Positions 1 through 6,923 of a stretch of 13,062 bases of DNA are shown piece by piece. A model generated the notes under the pieces. It was not told the DNA's origin. It was given only the letters and a program-made list of their open reading frames with translations, and ran no database searches. The position numbers were made by a program, and so were the translations under genes. Each line of letters begins with the position of its first letter. The first letter of the stretch is position 1. This DNA is from an uncultured Eubacteriales bacterium (lineage in GTDB: Bacteria; Bacillota; Clostridia; Oscillospirales; UBA644). Where the stretch lies: NCBI GenBank assembly GCA_934486965.1, contig CAKSQP010000034.1:1-13062 (forward strand), written 5' to 3'.

Positions 1-2
1 AG

Positions 3-506
3 ATTCTCTTGGAGGAACTGCGCCGTATTACTTACACGGCAAGAACAAAGGAACGGCAGTTTGCGGAATTCATCAACAAAAAAAGCTCCTCGGAAAACCG
101 ACGGGAGCTTAACGCCAAGCAGCGTGAATATGAAAGATTGTCTAAAAGAACGGCAGAGCTTAATGCGTTGTTCAAGCGGCTGTATGAGGACAATGTCCTC
201 GGCAGGATAAACAACGAGCAATTCCGTATGCTGTCCTGCGGCTATACGGATGAGCAAAAGAACATAGAAACCAAGCTGCCGGAGTTGGAAAAACAAATAC
301 AAAATTTGCAGCAGGCGGCAAGCGATGTGGATAAGTTCATAGGTCTCGCTAAAAAGTATATGCGCATAACCGAGCTTACACCCGAGATCATGCACACCTT
401 CGTTTCAAAGATAGTCATTCACGAGCGGCGTGAGCGGTTCAAGCAAAACACCGAACAGCAAATTGATATTTATTTCCGTTATATCGGCAATACAGCCGGA
501 TTATAA
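3..506 (+). CDS. Large serine recombinase, C-terminal part (TnpX/TndX-like, DUF4368 type), 5' truncated by window
   Basis: Only the last about 168 codons are present; the frame is open to the window's left edge, so the TTG at 9 is not a credible start. The visible part is a charged helical, coiled-coil-like stretch (rich in Glu, Arg, Lys, Gln) followed by a C-terminal segment with LTPEIMHTFVSKIVIHERRE and IDIYFRYIG. In the Tn4451/Tn5397 family of large serine recombinases and clostridial integrative elements this tail (DUF4368) follows the catalytic, recombinase and zinc-ribbon domains and helps DNA binding and synapsis. The catalytic serine domain would lie upstream, outside the window. Family assignment rests on recognising this tail; being the last gene before an apparent host operon fits a recombinase at the end of an element. 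Whether the element is intact cannot be judged. Confidence 0.85.
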   Translation: MLLEELRRITYTARTKERQFAEFINKKSSSENRRELNAKQREYERLSKRTAELNALFKRLYEDNVLGRINNEQFRMLSCGYTDEQKNIETKLPELEKQIQNLQQAASDVDKFIGLAKKYMRITELTPEIMHTFVSKIVIHERRERFKQNTEQQIDIYFRYIGNTAGL

Positions 507-513
507 CGAAAAA

Positions 514-557
514 AGCCAACGGACAGGCAACGCATAAGCATCACCTGTCCGTTGGCT
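514..557 (-). terminator. Perfect 14-bp hairpin, intrinsic terminator on the minus strand
   Basis: Bases 514-527 (AGCCAACGGACAGG) pair perfectly with 544-557 across a 16-nt loop. Six A's at 509-514 precede the left arm, so read on the minus strand the stem runs straight into a T tract, the classical rho-independent form. On the plus strand only CCCC follows, so it is a poor terminator for the recombinase gene that ends 7 nt before the stem. It may insulate the element from transcription entering from the right, or simply mark the element end. Confidence 0.7.
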
Positions 558-563
558 CCCCGA

Positions 564-596
564 TTAACAAAGGTGTCTTTATGGGAACCTTGTTAA
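564..596. repeat. Imperfect inverted repeat near the element/host boundary, candidate att region
   Basis: TTAACAAAGGT at 564-574 is inverted as ACCTTGTTAA at 587-596, with one extra A in the left arm and a 12-nt centre. It overlaps at 595-606 a 12-bp perfect palindrome AAACCGCGGTTT. It lies about 60 bp after the recombinase stop codon and just before the next operon's promoter, where large serine recombinase elements usually end. Large serine recombinase att sites have imperfect dyads around a central dinucleotide, so this is a candidate attR, but no second copy is available for comparison. It could instead be an ordinary weak hairpin. Confidence 0.35.
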
Positions 597-622
597 ACCG
601 CGGTTTTTCCGCATTTTTGCGG

Positions 623-651
623 TTGACTGCCGTCGGGAATTGTGATATACT
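623..651 (+). promoter_or_regulatory. Near-consensus sigma-A promoter of the acyl-CoA ligase/ior operon
   Basis: A -35 box TTGACT (623-628) and a -10 box TATACT (646-651) are separated by exactly 17 bp, and TG at 643-644 gives an extended -10. Each hexamer matches consensus at five of six positions. Transcription would start near 657-659, leaving a leader of roughly 20 nt to the ATG at 680, too short for a riboswitch. It is the best promoter in the window and suggests strong, largely activator-independent expression of the six-gene operon. Confidence 0.8.
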
Positions 652-679
652 GTAAAAAACGCGATACGGAGAAAGAAAA

Positions 680-2314
680 ATGACAATAATCGACTTGCTC
701 GACAGAAACGCCGAACTGTATCCGAACGAAACGGCGCTCGTCGAAATAAATCCTCAGGTCACTTCGGCAAAAAAGATGACATGGCGCGAATATCCTCTTA
801 TGTGGACCGAACCCGGAGAGGCGCTGAGACGGGAAATAACATGGCTTGAATTTGAAAAAAGCGCCAACCGCTTTGCAAATCTGCTTTTGACGAGAGGCTG
901 TAAAAAGGGAGACAAGGTCGCCGTTCTTCTTATGAATTCGCTTGAATGGCTGCCCGTTTACTTCGGAGTACTCAAAGCGGGCTGCGTCGCCGTCCCCCTC
1001 AATTACAGATATACCGCAGGCGAGATAAAATACTGCCTTGAAAAATCGGATTCTTCGGTCCTTGTTTTCGGAGCGGAGTTCATCGGAAGAATTGAAGAAA
1101 TATACGGCAGGATACCCAAGGTCAAAGACCTTTTTTATGTCGGGGAGGAATGTCCGACCTTTGCGGACGGTTACGAAGGTATGACCGCTTACTGTTCCTC
1201 AAAGGCCCCGAAAATAAATCTTGATGAGGAAGACGACGCCGCAATTTACTTTTCGTCGGGAACGACGGGTTTCCCGAAAGCGATCCTCCATGCGCACAGA
1301 AGCCTTATCCATGCGGCGCGCACCGAGCAGAACCACCACGGTCAGACGCACGACGACGTTTTTCTGTGTATTCCGCCGCTTTATCACACAGGCGCGAAAA
1401 TGCACTGGTTCGGGAGCCTTATGACGGGCGGCAAAGCGGTCTTATACAAGGGCGTGAAACCCGACGGTATCCTTAAGACTGCGTCGGACGAAAAATGCAC
1501 GATAGTCTGGCTTCTCGTTCCGTGGGCGCAGGATATCCTTGACGCGATAGACAGGGGAGACATCGACCTTTCGACCCTTACTCTTTCTCAGTGGCGGCTC
1601 ATGCATATAGGCGCACAGCCCGTGCCCCCGTCCCTTGTAAGAAGATGGCTCAAGGTTTTCCCAAATCAGGAATACGACACGAACTACGGACTTTCCGAGT
1701 CGATAGGTCCCGGCTGCGTCCATCTCGGTCTCGGTAATACAGACAAGGTCGGCGCGATAGGAAAAGCGGGCTTCGGGTGGCAAGCCGAAATACGGGACGA
1801 AAACGGAAAAGAAGTTTCGCAGGGCGAAGTCGGCGAACTCTGCGTTAAAGGTCCGGGCGTTATGAAATGTTATTATAAAGACGAAAAGGCGACAGCCGAC
1901 GTCTTGAAAGACGGCTGGCTTTATACCGGAGATATGGCAATGGCGGACGAAGACGGCTTTATCTTCCTTGTCGACAGAAAAAAGGACGTCATCATAACAG
2001 GCGGCGAAAATCTTTATCCCGTCCAGATCGAGAATTTTATAAGAAAACACGAAGCCGTAAAGGACGTTGCCGTCATAGGGCTTCCCGACCGCCGTCTCGG
2101 GGAAATTGCCGCGGCGATAATCGAAGTCAAGGAGGGCGAAAGCCTTACCGAAGAGGAGATAAACGATTTCTGTCTCGATCTTCCGAAATATAAACGGCCC
2201 CGCAGGATAATTTTCGCAGACGTGCCGAGAAACCCGACGGGAAAGATAGAAAAGCCGAAACTTCGCGAAAAATATTGCGGCGAAAGCCTCGTCGCACGTC
2301 AGAACGAGATATAA
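680..2314 (+). CDS. AMP-forming acyl-CoA synthetase (ANL superfamily), substrate unknown, probably an aryl or short-chain acid
   Basis: A 544-residue adenylate-forming ligase that should make acyl-CoA from acid, ATP and CoA through an acyl-AMP. Visible motifs: P-loop SSGTTGFPK (192-200), YGLSES (336-341), YTGD (415-418), DRKKD with the hinge region (432-436), GGEN (441-444) and the C-terminal catalytic lysine in NPTGKIEK (K522). Length is normal. Between LVEIN and ITWLEF (residues about 25-52) there is an extra segment containing MTWREY and WTEPGE that most ANL enzymes lack; I recall it in a subgroup of anaerobe ligases. ATG at 680 has GGAGA at 668-672. It is the first gene behind the promoter, 24 nt ahead of iorA, which points to an organic acid linked to IorAB chemistry. 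Long-chain acyl-CoA ligase would be the default database label, but the sequence does not fix the substrate. Confidence 0.9.
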   Translation: MTIIDLLDRNAELYPNETALVEINPQVTSAKKMTWREYPLMWTEPGEALRREITWLEFEKSANRFANLLLTRGCKKGDKVAVLLMNSLEWLPVYFGVLKAGCVAVPLNYRYTAGEIKYCLEKSDSSVLVFGAEFIGRIEEIYGRIPKVKDLFYVGEECPTFADGYEGMTAYCSSKAPKINLDEEDDAAIYFSSGTTGFPKAILHAHRSLIHAARTEQNHHGQTHDDVFLCIPPLYHTGAKMHWFGSLMTGGKAVLYKGVKPDGILKTASDEKCTIVWLLVPWAQDILDAIDRGDIDLSTLTLSQWRLMHIGAQPVPPSLVRRWLKVFPNQEYDTNYGLSESIGPGCVHLGLGNTDKVGAIGKAGFGWQAEIRDENGKEVSQGEVGELCVKGPGVMKCYYKDEKATADVLKDGWLYTGDMAMADEDGFIFLVDRKKDVIITGGENLYPVQIENFIRKHEAVKDVAVIGLPDRRLGEIAAAIIEVKEGESLTEEEINDFCLDLPKYKRPRRIIFADVPRNPTGKIEKPKLREKYCGESLVARQNEI

Positions 2315-2321
2315 AAACCGC

Positions 2322-2328
2322 AGAAAGG
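2322..2328 (+). promoter_or_regulatory. Ribosome binding site that decides the iorA start
   Basis: AGAAAGG at 2322-2328 ends one base before an in-frame ATG at 2330, too close for initiation, but 10 bases before the ATG at 2339. The product from 2339 begins MKKLLLGN, the usual IorA N-terminus, so 2339 is preferred. Confidence 0.65.
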
Positions 2329-2338
2329 TATGTGGAAT

Positions 2339-4075
2339 ATGAAAAAACTTTTACTCGGAAACGCCGCGGTCGCAAGGGGCGCTTATGAAGCGGGCGTCCG
2401 CGTGGTTTCGTCTTACCCCGGAACTCCAAGTACGGAAATCACCGAAAATATAGTAAGTTACCCCGAAATTTACGTCGAATGGGCGCCGAACGAAAAAGTC
2501 GCGGCGGAAGTGGCGATAGGCTCGTCGATAGCGGGCGGCAGGGCGATGTCCTGCTGTAAGCACGTCGGACTCAACGTTATGGCAGACCCCGTTTTTACCG
2601 TAAGTTACATAGGCGCGAACGGCGGACTTGTCTTCTGCGTCGCGGACGACCCCGGAATGCACTCGTCGCAGAACGAACAGGATTCCCGCCACTACGCGAA
2701 AGCCGCAAAAATAATGATGCTCGAGCCGTCCGATTCGGAGGAATGTAAAGAATTCACGAAAAGGGCGTTTGCGCTTTCCGAAGAATACGACACTCCCGTC
2801 TTTATCCGACTTTCGACAAGGGTCTCCCATTCGCAGAGCATGGTCGAAACGGGAGAGCGCGAGGAAATTGCATTAAAGCCGTATGAAAAGAGTATCCCGA
2901 AAAACGTTATGATGCCCGCAATGGCGATAAAAAAGCACGTTATCGTCGAAGAGCGAATGAAAAAACTCACGGAATTTGCCGAAAAGACCGACCTCAACCG
3001 CGTTGAGGACAACGGTGCGGATATCGGCGTCATAACCGCGGGAATAACGTATATGTACGCGAAAGAGGCGCTCGGAGACAAGGTAAATTATCTGAAACTC
3101 GGAATGGCGTATCCGATGCCCGAAAAACTTATTTCGGACTTTGCCGCAAAATGCAAAAAGGTGTTCGTCGTCGAAGAACTCGATCCGTTTATCGAAGAAC
3201 ATTGCCGCGCTCTCGGGCTTGAAGTCGTCGGAAAAGAGAAATTTTCGCTCCTCGGCGAATATACTCCCGCAATGATAAGAACGGCGGTCCTCGGTCTTGA
3301 AAACCCCGAATTCGTTTCTCCCGAAGAGGAAATCCCCGTCCGTCCTCCCGTTATGTGTCCCGGCTGTCCGCACAGGGGAACGTTTTACGTCCTCAAAAAA
3401 CTCGGACTTACCGTTTCGGGCGATATCGGCTGTTACACCCTCGGTGCCGCAGCCCCTCTTCAGTCGGTCGACACTACCGTATGTATGGGAGCGTCTGTTT
3501 CCGCCGCTCTCGGTATGGCAAAGGCAAGAGGCGACGCGTTTAATAAAAAACTTGTTTCGGTCATCGGCGATTCGACCTTTATCCATTCGGGAATAACGGG
3601 GCTTATAGACATCGTATACAACAAAGGAAACAATACCGTAATTATCCTCGATAATTCGATAACCGGAATGACAGGTCATCAGGATAACCCGACGACGGGC
3701 AAAACGATAAGGGGAGAGGCTACAAAACAGGTCGACCTCGAAAAACTCTGTCATGCGGTCGGAATAGACAGAGTAACCGTCGCAGATCCTTTCGACGTCG
3801 AAAATTTCGAAAGGGTCGTAAAGGCGGAAGTCGCGGCGGACGAACCGTCGGTAATAATCGCCCAGCGCCCCTGCGCACTTCTGAAGACCGTAAAATATAC
3901 GGGACATTGCAGAATAACCGATAAATGCCGCAAATGCAAGATGTGTATGAAACTCGGCTGCCCCGCGATATCGGTCGACGGCGACGGCGTAAAGATAGAC
4001 GAAACGCAGTGCAACGGCTGCGGACTTTGCGTAAACGTCTGCAAATTCGGCGCAATAGAAAAGGAGGAACGGTAA
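2339..4075 (+). CDS. iorA: Indolepyruvate:ferredoxin oxidoreductase, alpha subunit (IorA)
   Basis: The 578-residue large subunit of the thiamine diphosphate enzyme that oxidatively decarboxylates aryl-2-oxoacids (indolepyruvate, phenylpyruvate, hydroxyphenylpyruvate) to aryl-acetyl-CoA, CO2 and reduced ferredoxin, reversibly. Domains in order: N-terminal pyrimidine-binding domain with SSYPGTPSTEITE (24-36), EWAPNEK (47-53) and DDPGMHSSQNEQDSRHY (103-119); a middle domain; CPGCPHRG (340-347); the ThDP/Mg region with IGDSTFIHSG (409-418) and DNSITGMTGHQDNP (438-451); and a C-terminal two-cluster ferredoxin domain, with Cys 530/533/536/541 and Cys 558/561/564/568 as likely ligands of two [4Fe-4S] clusters. 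Length and layout match full-size IorA. Its stop codon overlaps the iorB ATG by one base (TAATG). Pyruvate or 2-oxoglutarate oxidoreductases have a different subunit plan, so the family call is firm; the preferred substrate is known only from the family. Confidence 0.97.
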   Translation: MKKLLLGNAAVARGAYEAGVRVVSSYPGTPSTEITENIVSYPEIYVEWAPNEKVAAEVAIGSSIAGGRAMSCCKHVGLNVMADPVFTVSYIGANGGLVFCVADDPGMHSSQNEQDSRHYAKAAKIMMLEPSDSEECKEFTKRAFALSEEYDTPVFIRLSTRVSHSQSMVETGEREEIALKPYEKSIPKNVMMPAMAIKKHVIVEERMKKLTEFAEKTDLNRVEDNGADIGVITAGITYMYAKEALGDKVNYLKLGMAYPMPEKLISDFAAKCKKVFVVEELDPFIEEHCRALGLEVVGKEKFSLLGEYTPAMIRTAVLGLENPEFVSPEEEIPVRPPVMCPGCPHRGTFYVLKKLGLTVSGDIGCYTLGAAAPLQSVDTTVCMGASVSAALGMAKARGDAFNKKLVSVIGDSTFIHSGITGLIDIVYNKGNNTVIILDNSITGMTGHQDNPTTGKTIRGEATKQVDLEKLCHAVGIDRVTVADPFDVENFERVVKAEVAADEPSVIIAQRPCALLKTVKYTGHCRITDKCRKCKMCMKLGCPAISVDGDGVKIDETQCNGCGLCVNVCKFGAIEKEER

Positions 4076-4650
4076 TGAAAGAAACCAAAAGCATAATGAT
4101 CGTCGGCGTCGGCGGTCAGGGAACTCTTCTTGCGAGCCGTATCCTCGGAAACGCCTTTATCGGCGCGGGGTACGACGTAAAAGTCTCGGAGGTCCACGGA
4201 ATGAGCCAGAGGGGCGGAAGCGTCGTCACTTATGTGAAATACGGCGATAAAGTCTACTCTCCGATAATCGGAAAAGGGGAGGCGGACCTCGTTCTTGCGT
4301 TTGAACTTCTTGAGGCGTACAGAGCGTTGCCGTACCTTAAAAAAGGCGGCAAAATGATAGTCAACGACCGTAAAATAGACCCCATGCCCGTAATAACGGG
4401 TGCTGCGGAATATCCTGTCGGTATAAAGGAAAAACTCGCGAAAACGGCGGACGTGACAGCCGTCGACGCTCAGCGCCTTGCCGAAGAGGCGGGAAACATA
4501 AAGGCGGTAAACGTCGTTCTGATAGGTCTTCTCGCGAAAAACACCGAAATCCCGCACGACGCGTGGCTTGAGACCTTAAAAACGACCGTTCCCCCGAAGT
4601 TCCTTGACGTCAATATAAAGGCGTTCGAACTCGGATATTCGGTAAAATAA
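4075..4650 (+). CDS. iorB: Indolepyruvate:ferredoxin oxidoreductase, beta subunit (IorB)
   Basis: The 191-residue gamma-type domain subunit that pairs with IorA to form the cytoplasmic aryl-2-oxoacid:ferredoxin oxidoreductase. The N-terminus carries the nucleotide-fold motif GVGGQG (11-16), followed by the hallmark EVHGMSQRGG (39-48) and DLVLAFELLEA (71-81). Length is typical for IorB. The start is the ATG at 4075, which shares its A with the iorA stop and has AAGGAGGA at 4061-4068. The frame is open further upstream to 3925, but that extension lies inside iorA and is an arginine-rich shadow. Overlap by one base implies translational coupling and a fixed subunit ratio. The paaK-like gene starts 15 nt later. 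Confidence 0.97.
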   Translation: MKETKSIMIVGVGGQGTLLASRILGNAFIGAGYDVKVSEVHGMSQRGGSVVTYVKYGDKVYSPIIGKGEADLVLAFELLEAYRALPYLKKGGKMIVNDRKIDPMPVITGAAEYPVGIKEKLAKTADVTAVDAQRLAEEAGNIKAVNVVLIGLLAKNTEIPHDAWLETLKTTVPPKFLDVNIKAFELGYSVK

Positions 4651-4665
4651 ACAGGAGAGAAAAAT

Positions 4666-5970
4666 ATGTCGATATTGAATAAAGCGGTCGAATGTATGCC
4701 CCGCGGCGAACTCCGCCGTCTTCAGAGCGAAAGGCTTGTTTCTCAGGTAAAAAAATGCTACGAAAGAGTCGAATGTTTCCGTAAGAGAATGGACGAAAAG
4801 GGACTTTGCCCCGAAGATATCCGCGGCGTCGAAGACCTTCCGAAACTTCCGTTTTCCTATAAAAAGGATCTCCGCGACTATTACCCCTACGGGCTTTTTG
4901 CCGAACCGATGGAAAACGTCGTCAGGGTCCATGCGTCTTCGGGAACGACGGGCAAGAGAATCGTCGTCGGCTACACGAAAAACGACCTTGATATGTGGGC
5001 GGACTGTATCGAAAGAATGCTCGTTGCGGTCGGAGTTTCGGATAAGGATATCGTTCAGGTATCTTTCGGTTACGGACTTTTTACGGGCGGTTTCGGGCTT
5101 CACAGCGGCGCGGAAAAACTCGGCGCGACCGTTATCCCCATGTCTTCGGGAAACACCGCCCTGCAGATCCAGACAATGATAGATTTCGGCGCGACAGTCC
5201 TTTGCTGTACGCCGTCCTACGCGATGTATCTCGGCGAGACGGTCGAAAACATGGGCGTAAAAGACAAACTCAGCCTCAGGGTCGGAATTTTCGGCGCGGA
5301 ACCGTGGTCGGAGGAAATGCGCCGTCAGATAGAAGACAAACTCGGAATAAAAGCGTACGATATTTACGGGCTTTCCGAAACGATGGGCCCCGGCGTTTCC
5401 TGCGAATGTGAGTGTCAGGCGGGAATGCACGTCTGGGAGGATAATTTCATTCCCGAAATAATCGATCCCGATACGGGAGAAGTCCTGCCCGAAGGCTCGG
5501 TCGGCGAACTCGTTTTCACGACCCTTACAAAAGAGGCGTTCCCCGTTATCCGCTACCGTACGCGCGATATATGTTCCCTTGTCTACGAACCCTGCGCCTG
5601 CGGCAGAACTCATGTAAGAATGAGAAAGCCGAGCGGCAGAAGCGACGATATGCTCATAATCCGCGGCGTAAACGTTTTCCCGTCGCAGATAGAAGAAGTT
5701 CTGCTTAAGACCAGCGGCGGAAAGATAACCCCGAATTATCAGATAATCGTCGACAGGGTAAACAATACCGATACCTTTGAGGTAAACGTCGAAATGAGCG
5801 ACGAACTTTTCTCCGACGATATAAGAACGGTTGAAAACACCGAAAAGAAAATTACCGATTCTCTCCGCTCCGTTCTCGGAATAGGCGCGAGAGTCCGCCT
5901 TGTGAACCCCAAGTCGATAGAACGCAGCGAGGGCAAGGCAAAAAGAGTAATTGACAAAAGAAAGATATAG
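4666..5970 (+). CDS. paaK: Phenylacetate-CoA ligase family protein (PaaK-like)
   Basis: A 434-residue AMP-forming ligase of the compact PaaK family, expected to convert phenylacetate or a related aryl-acetate (for example indoleacetate) to its CoA thioester. Motifs: P-loop SSGTTGK (91-97), YGLSETMGPG (234-243), YRTRD (297-301), GRSDDMLIIRGVNVFPSQIE (324-343) and the C-terminal EGKAKRVIDKR (422-432) with the expected catalytic lysine. Cysteines in CECEC (246-250) and PCACGR (309-314) resemble those of PaaK homologues and may bind metal. ATG at 4666 follows AGGAGA (4653-4658). It sits directly after iorAB, a pairing widespread in anaerobic bacteria and archaea, so its acid is probably the one matching the IorAB product. 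It is only distantly related to the ligase at the operon start, so the two are unlikely to be duplicates. In oxic phenylacetate pathways PaaK precedes ring epoxidation, but no such genes are here. Confidence 0.92.
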   Translation: MSILNKAVECMPRGELRRLQSERLVSQVKKCYERVECFRKRMDEKGLCPEDIRGVEDLPKLPFSYKKDLRDYYPYGLFAEPMENVVRVHASSGTTGKRIVVGYTKNDLDMWADCIERMLVAVGVSDKDIVQVSFGYGLFTGGFGLHSGAEKLGATVIPMSSGNTALQIQTMIDFGATVLCCTPSYAMYLGETVENMGVKDKLSLRVGIFGAEPWSEEMRRQIEDKLGIKAYDIYGLSETMGPGVSCECECQAGMHVWEDNFIPEIIDPDTGEVLPEGSVGELVFTTLTKEAFPVIRYRTRDICSLVYEPCACGRTHVRMRKPSGRSDDMLIIRGVNVFPSQIEEVLLKTSGGKITPNYQIIVDRVNNTDTFEVNVEMSDELFSDDIRTVENTEKKITDSLRSVLGIGARVRLVNPKSIERSEGKAKRVIDKRKI

Positions 5971-5982
5971 GAGGAACGGAAT

Positions 5983-6414
5983 ATGACTTTGAAACAACTT
6001 TCCGTTTTTGTTGAAAACAAAAAGGGACGTCTTGCCGCAATAACCCGCAAAATGGCGGAAAACGATATCGATATCAGAGTTCTTTCCCTTGCGGATACAA
6101 AGGATTTCGGTATCCTCCGCCTTATCGTTTCCGACGCCGAAAAGGCAAAGAATAGCCTCAACGAATCGGGCGTGATAGTCAAAATCACCGACGTTCTGGC
6201 AGTCGTTATGACCGACTGTCCGGGAGGCGCCGCGGACGTACTTTCGCTTATGTCCGATAACGATATCGAGGTCGAATATATGTACGCCTGCGCGGGAAAC
6301 ATAACGGGACAGGCGCTCATGATATTCAGGGCGGGCGACCACGCGAAAGCGGAAAAACTTCTCGCCGAAAAAGGCTACGACAAAACAAAAGCGGAGGATA
6401 TCTATAAAATATGA
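5983..6414 (+). CDS. Tandem ACT domain protein, probable amino acid sensor
   Basis: A 143-residue protein made of two ACT-like halves, about residues 4-66 (LKQLSVFVENKKGRLAAITR opens the first) and 70-138 (second opens near DVLAVVMTDCPGGAADVLSL). ACT domains bind amino acids at subunit interfaces and regulate enzymes of amino acid metabolism. There is no fused catalytic domain. A stand-alone double ACT gene next to iorAB and paaK is a recurring arrangement in anaerobes, which suggests it senses an aromatic amino acid and acts on a neighbouring enzyme, but the partner is not shown by the sequence. AGGAGGAA at 5969-5976 overlaps the paaK stop codon and gives a strong start at 5983. The stop overlaps the next gene by four bases (ATGA). 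Confidence 0.9.
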   Translation: MTLKQLSVFVENKKGRLAAITRKMAENDIDIRVLSLADTKDFGILRLIVSDAEKAKNSLNESGVIVKITDVLAVVMTDCPGGAADVLSLMSDNDIEVEYMYACAGNITGQALMIFRAGDHAKAEKLLAEKGYDKTKAEDIYKI

Positions 6415-6881
6415 CCGACGGCAGAAAAATGAAAAGAGCGGCAGAGTCCGCGGCGGAGCAGGTCCACGTCCTTACAATGCCGACCTTAAACGGAAACGGA
6501 CGGCTTTCGGGCGGACAACTTATGTGGTGGATAGACGAGACCGCAACGATCGTTGCGCGCCGCCATGCGGAAAGCGACGTCACGACCGCGAGGGTCGACG
6601 GGCTTCAGATACTGCGCCCCGCATTCAATAAGGATACCGTCGTCGTCAAGGGCAGGATAGTGTATGTCGGCAATTCGAGTATGGAAGTCAGGGTAGACGT
6701 CTTTACCGAAAGATTTTACGGCGAACAGACGCTTGCGGCGACAGCGGAAGTCCTTATGGTGGCGCTCGACGAAAACGAAAAAGTGCGGTCCGTTCCCGAA
6801 CTTCTTTTGGAAACGGACGAAGAAAAAGCGGCGTTTGCCGCCGCCGAAGAACGTATCAAAAACAGAAAAAAGGGGATATGA
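6411..6881 (+). CDS. Acyl-CoA thioesterase, hotdog fold (YciA/ACOT-like)
   Basis: A 156-residue hotdog-fold protein. Residues 28-52, with GNGRLSGGQLMWWIDETA, form the central helix and preceding loop of the acyl-CoA thioester hydrolase family; D42 is the likely catalytic acid. It is followed by the strand region VDGLQILRPA and GRIVYVGNSSMEVRV, typical of the fold, and a charged helical tail. Likely role: release of free aryl-acetate from its CoA thioester, or removal of mischarged CoA esters. It starts at ATG 6411 inside the ACT stop (ATGA), with GGAGG 13 nt upstream; an alternative ATG at 6429 is possible. The stop codon lies within the terminator hairpin, so it is the last gene of the operon. 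Substrate is inferred from context only. Confidence 0.85.
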   Translation: MTDGRKMKRAAESAAEQVHVLTMPTLNGNGRLSGGQLMWWIDETATIVARRHAESDVTTARVDGLQILRPAFNKDTVVVKGRIVYVGNSSMEVRVDVFTERFYGEQTLAATAEVLMVALDENEKVRSVPELLLETDEEKAAFAAAEERIKNRKKGI

Positions 6882-6902
6882 ATTTTTCATATCCCCTTTT
6901 TT
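6866..6902. terminator. Bidirectional rho-independent terminator between convergent operons
   Basis: Bases 6866-6880 pair perfectly with 6888-6902 (core AGGGGATATG / CATATCCCCT plus flanking A/T pairs) around a 7-nt loop AATTTTT. The right side ends in six T's and the left side begins with five A's, so it works in both directions. It ends the plus-strand ligase/ior operon and the minus-strand kinase gene, whose stop is 21 nt away. The thioesterase stop codon TGA (6879-6881) sits at the top of the left arm. Confidence 0.92.
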
Positions 6903-6923
6903 GAGTCAGCCGTTCGGTCTTTA

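Noticed and set aside
514..557. Hairpin as the terminator of the recombinase gene
   Set aside because: On the plus strand the stem is followed by CCCCGATT, with no T tract; the T tract exists only on the minus strand.
2873..3907. Minus-strand open frame of 344 codons inside iorA
   Set aside because: A shadow of iorA with a low-complexity Arg/Phe-rich composition and no recognisable domain.
3925..4074. Upstream extension of iorB
   Set aside because: It lies in iorA's ferredoxin domain, is arginine-rich and has no ribosome site; ATG at 4075 has AAGGAGGA and the family N-terminus.
4576..6342. Long minus-strand open frame of 588 codons opposite paaK and the ACT gene
   Set aside because: The sense genes have clear family motifs. 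Their codon choice (few TTA, CTA and TCA codons) leaves antisense stops rare, so long shadows are expected; no family motif or ribosome site is visible.
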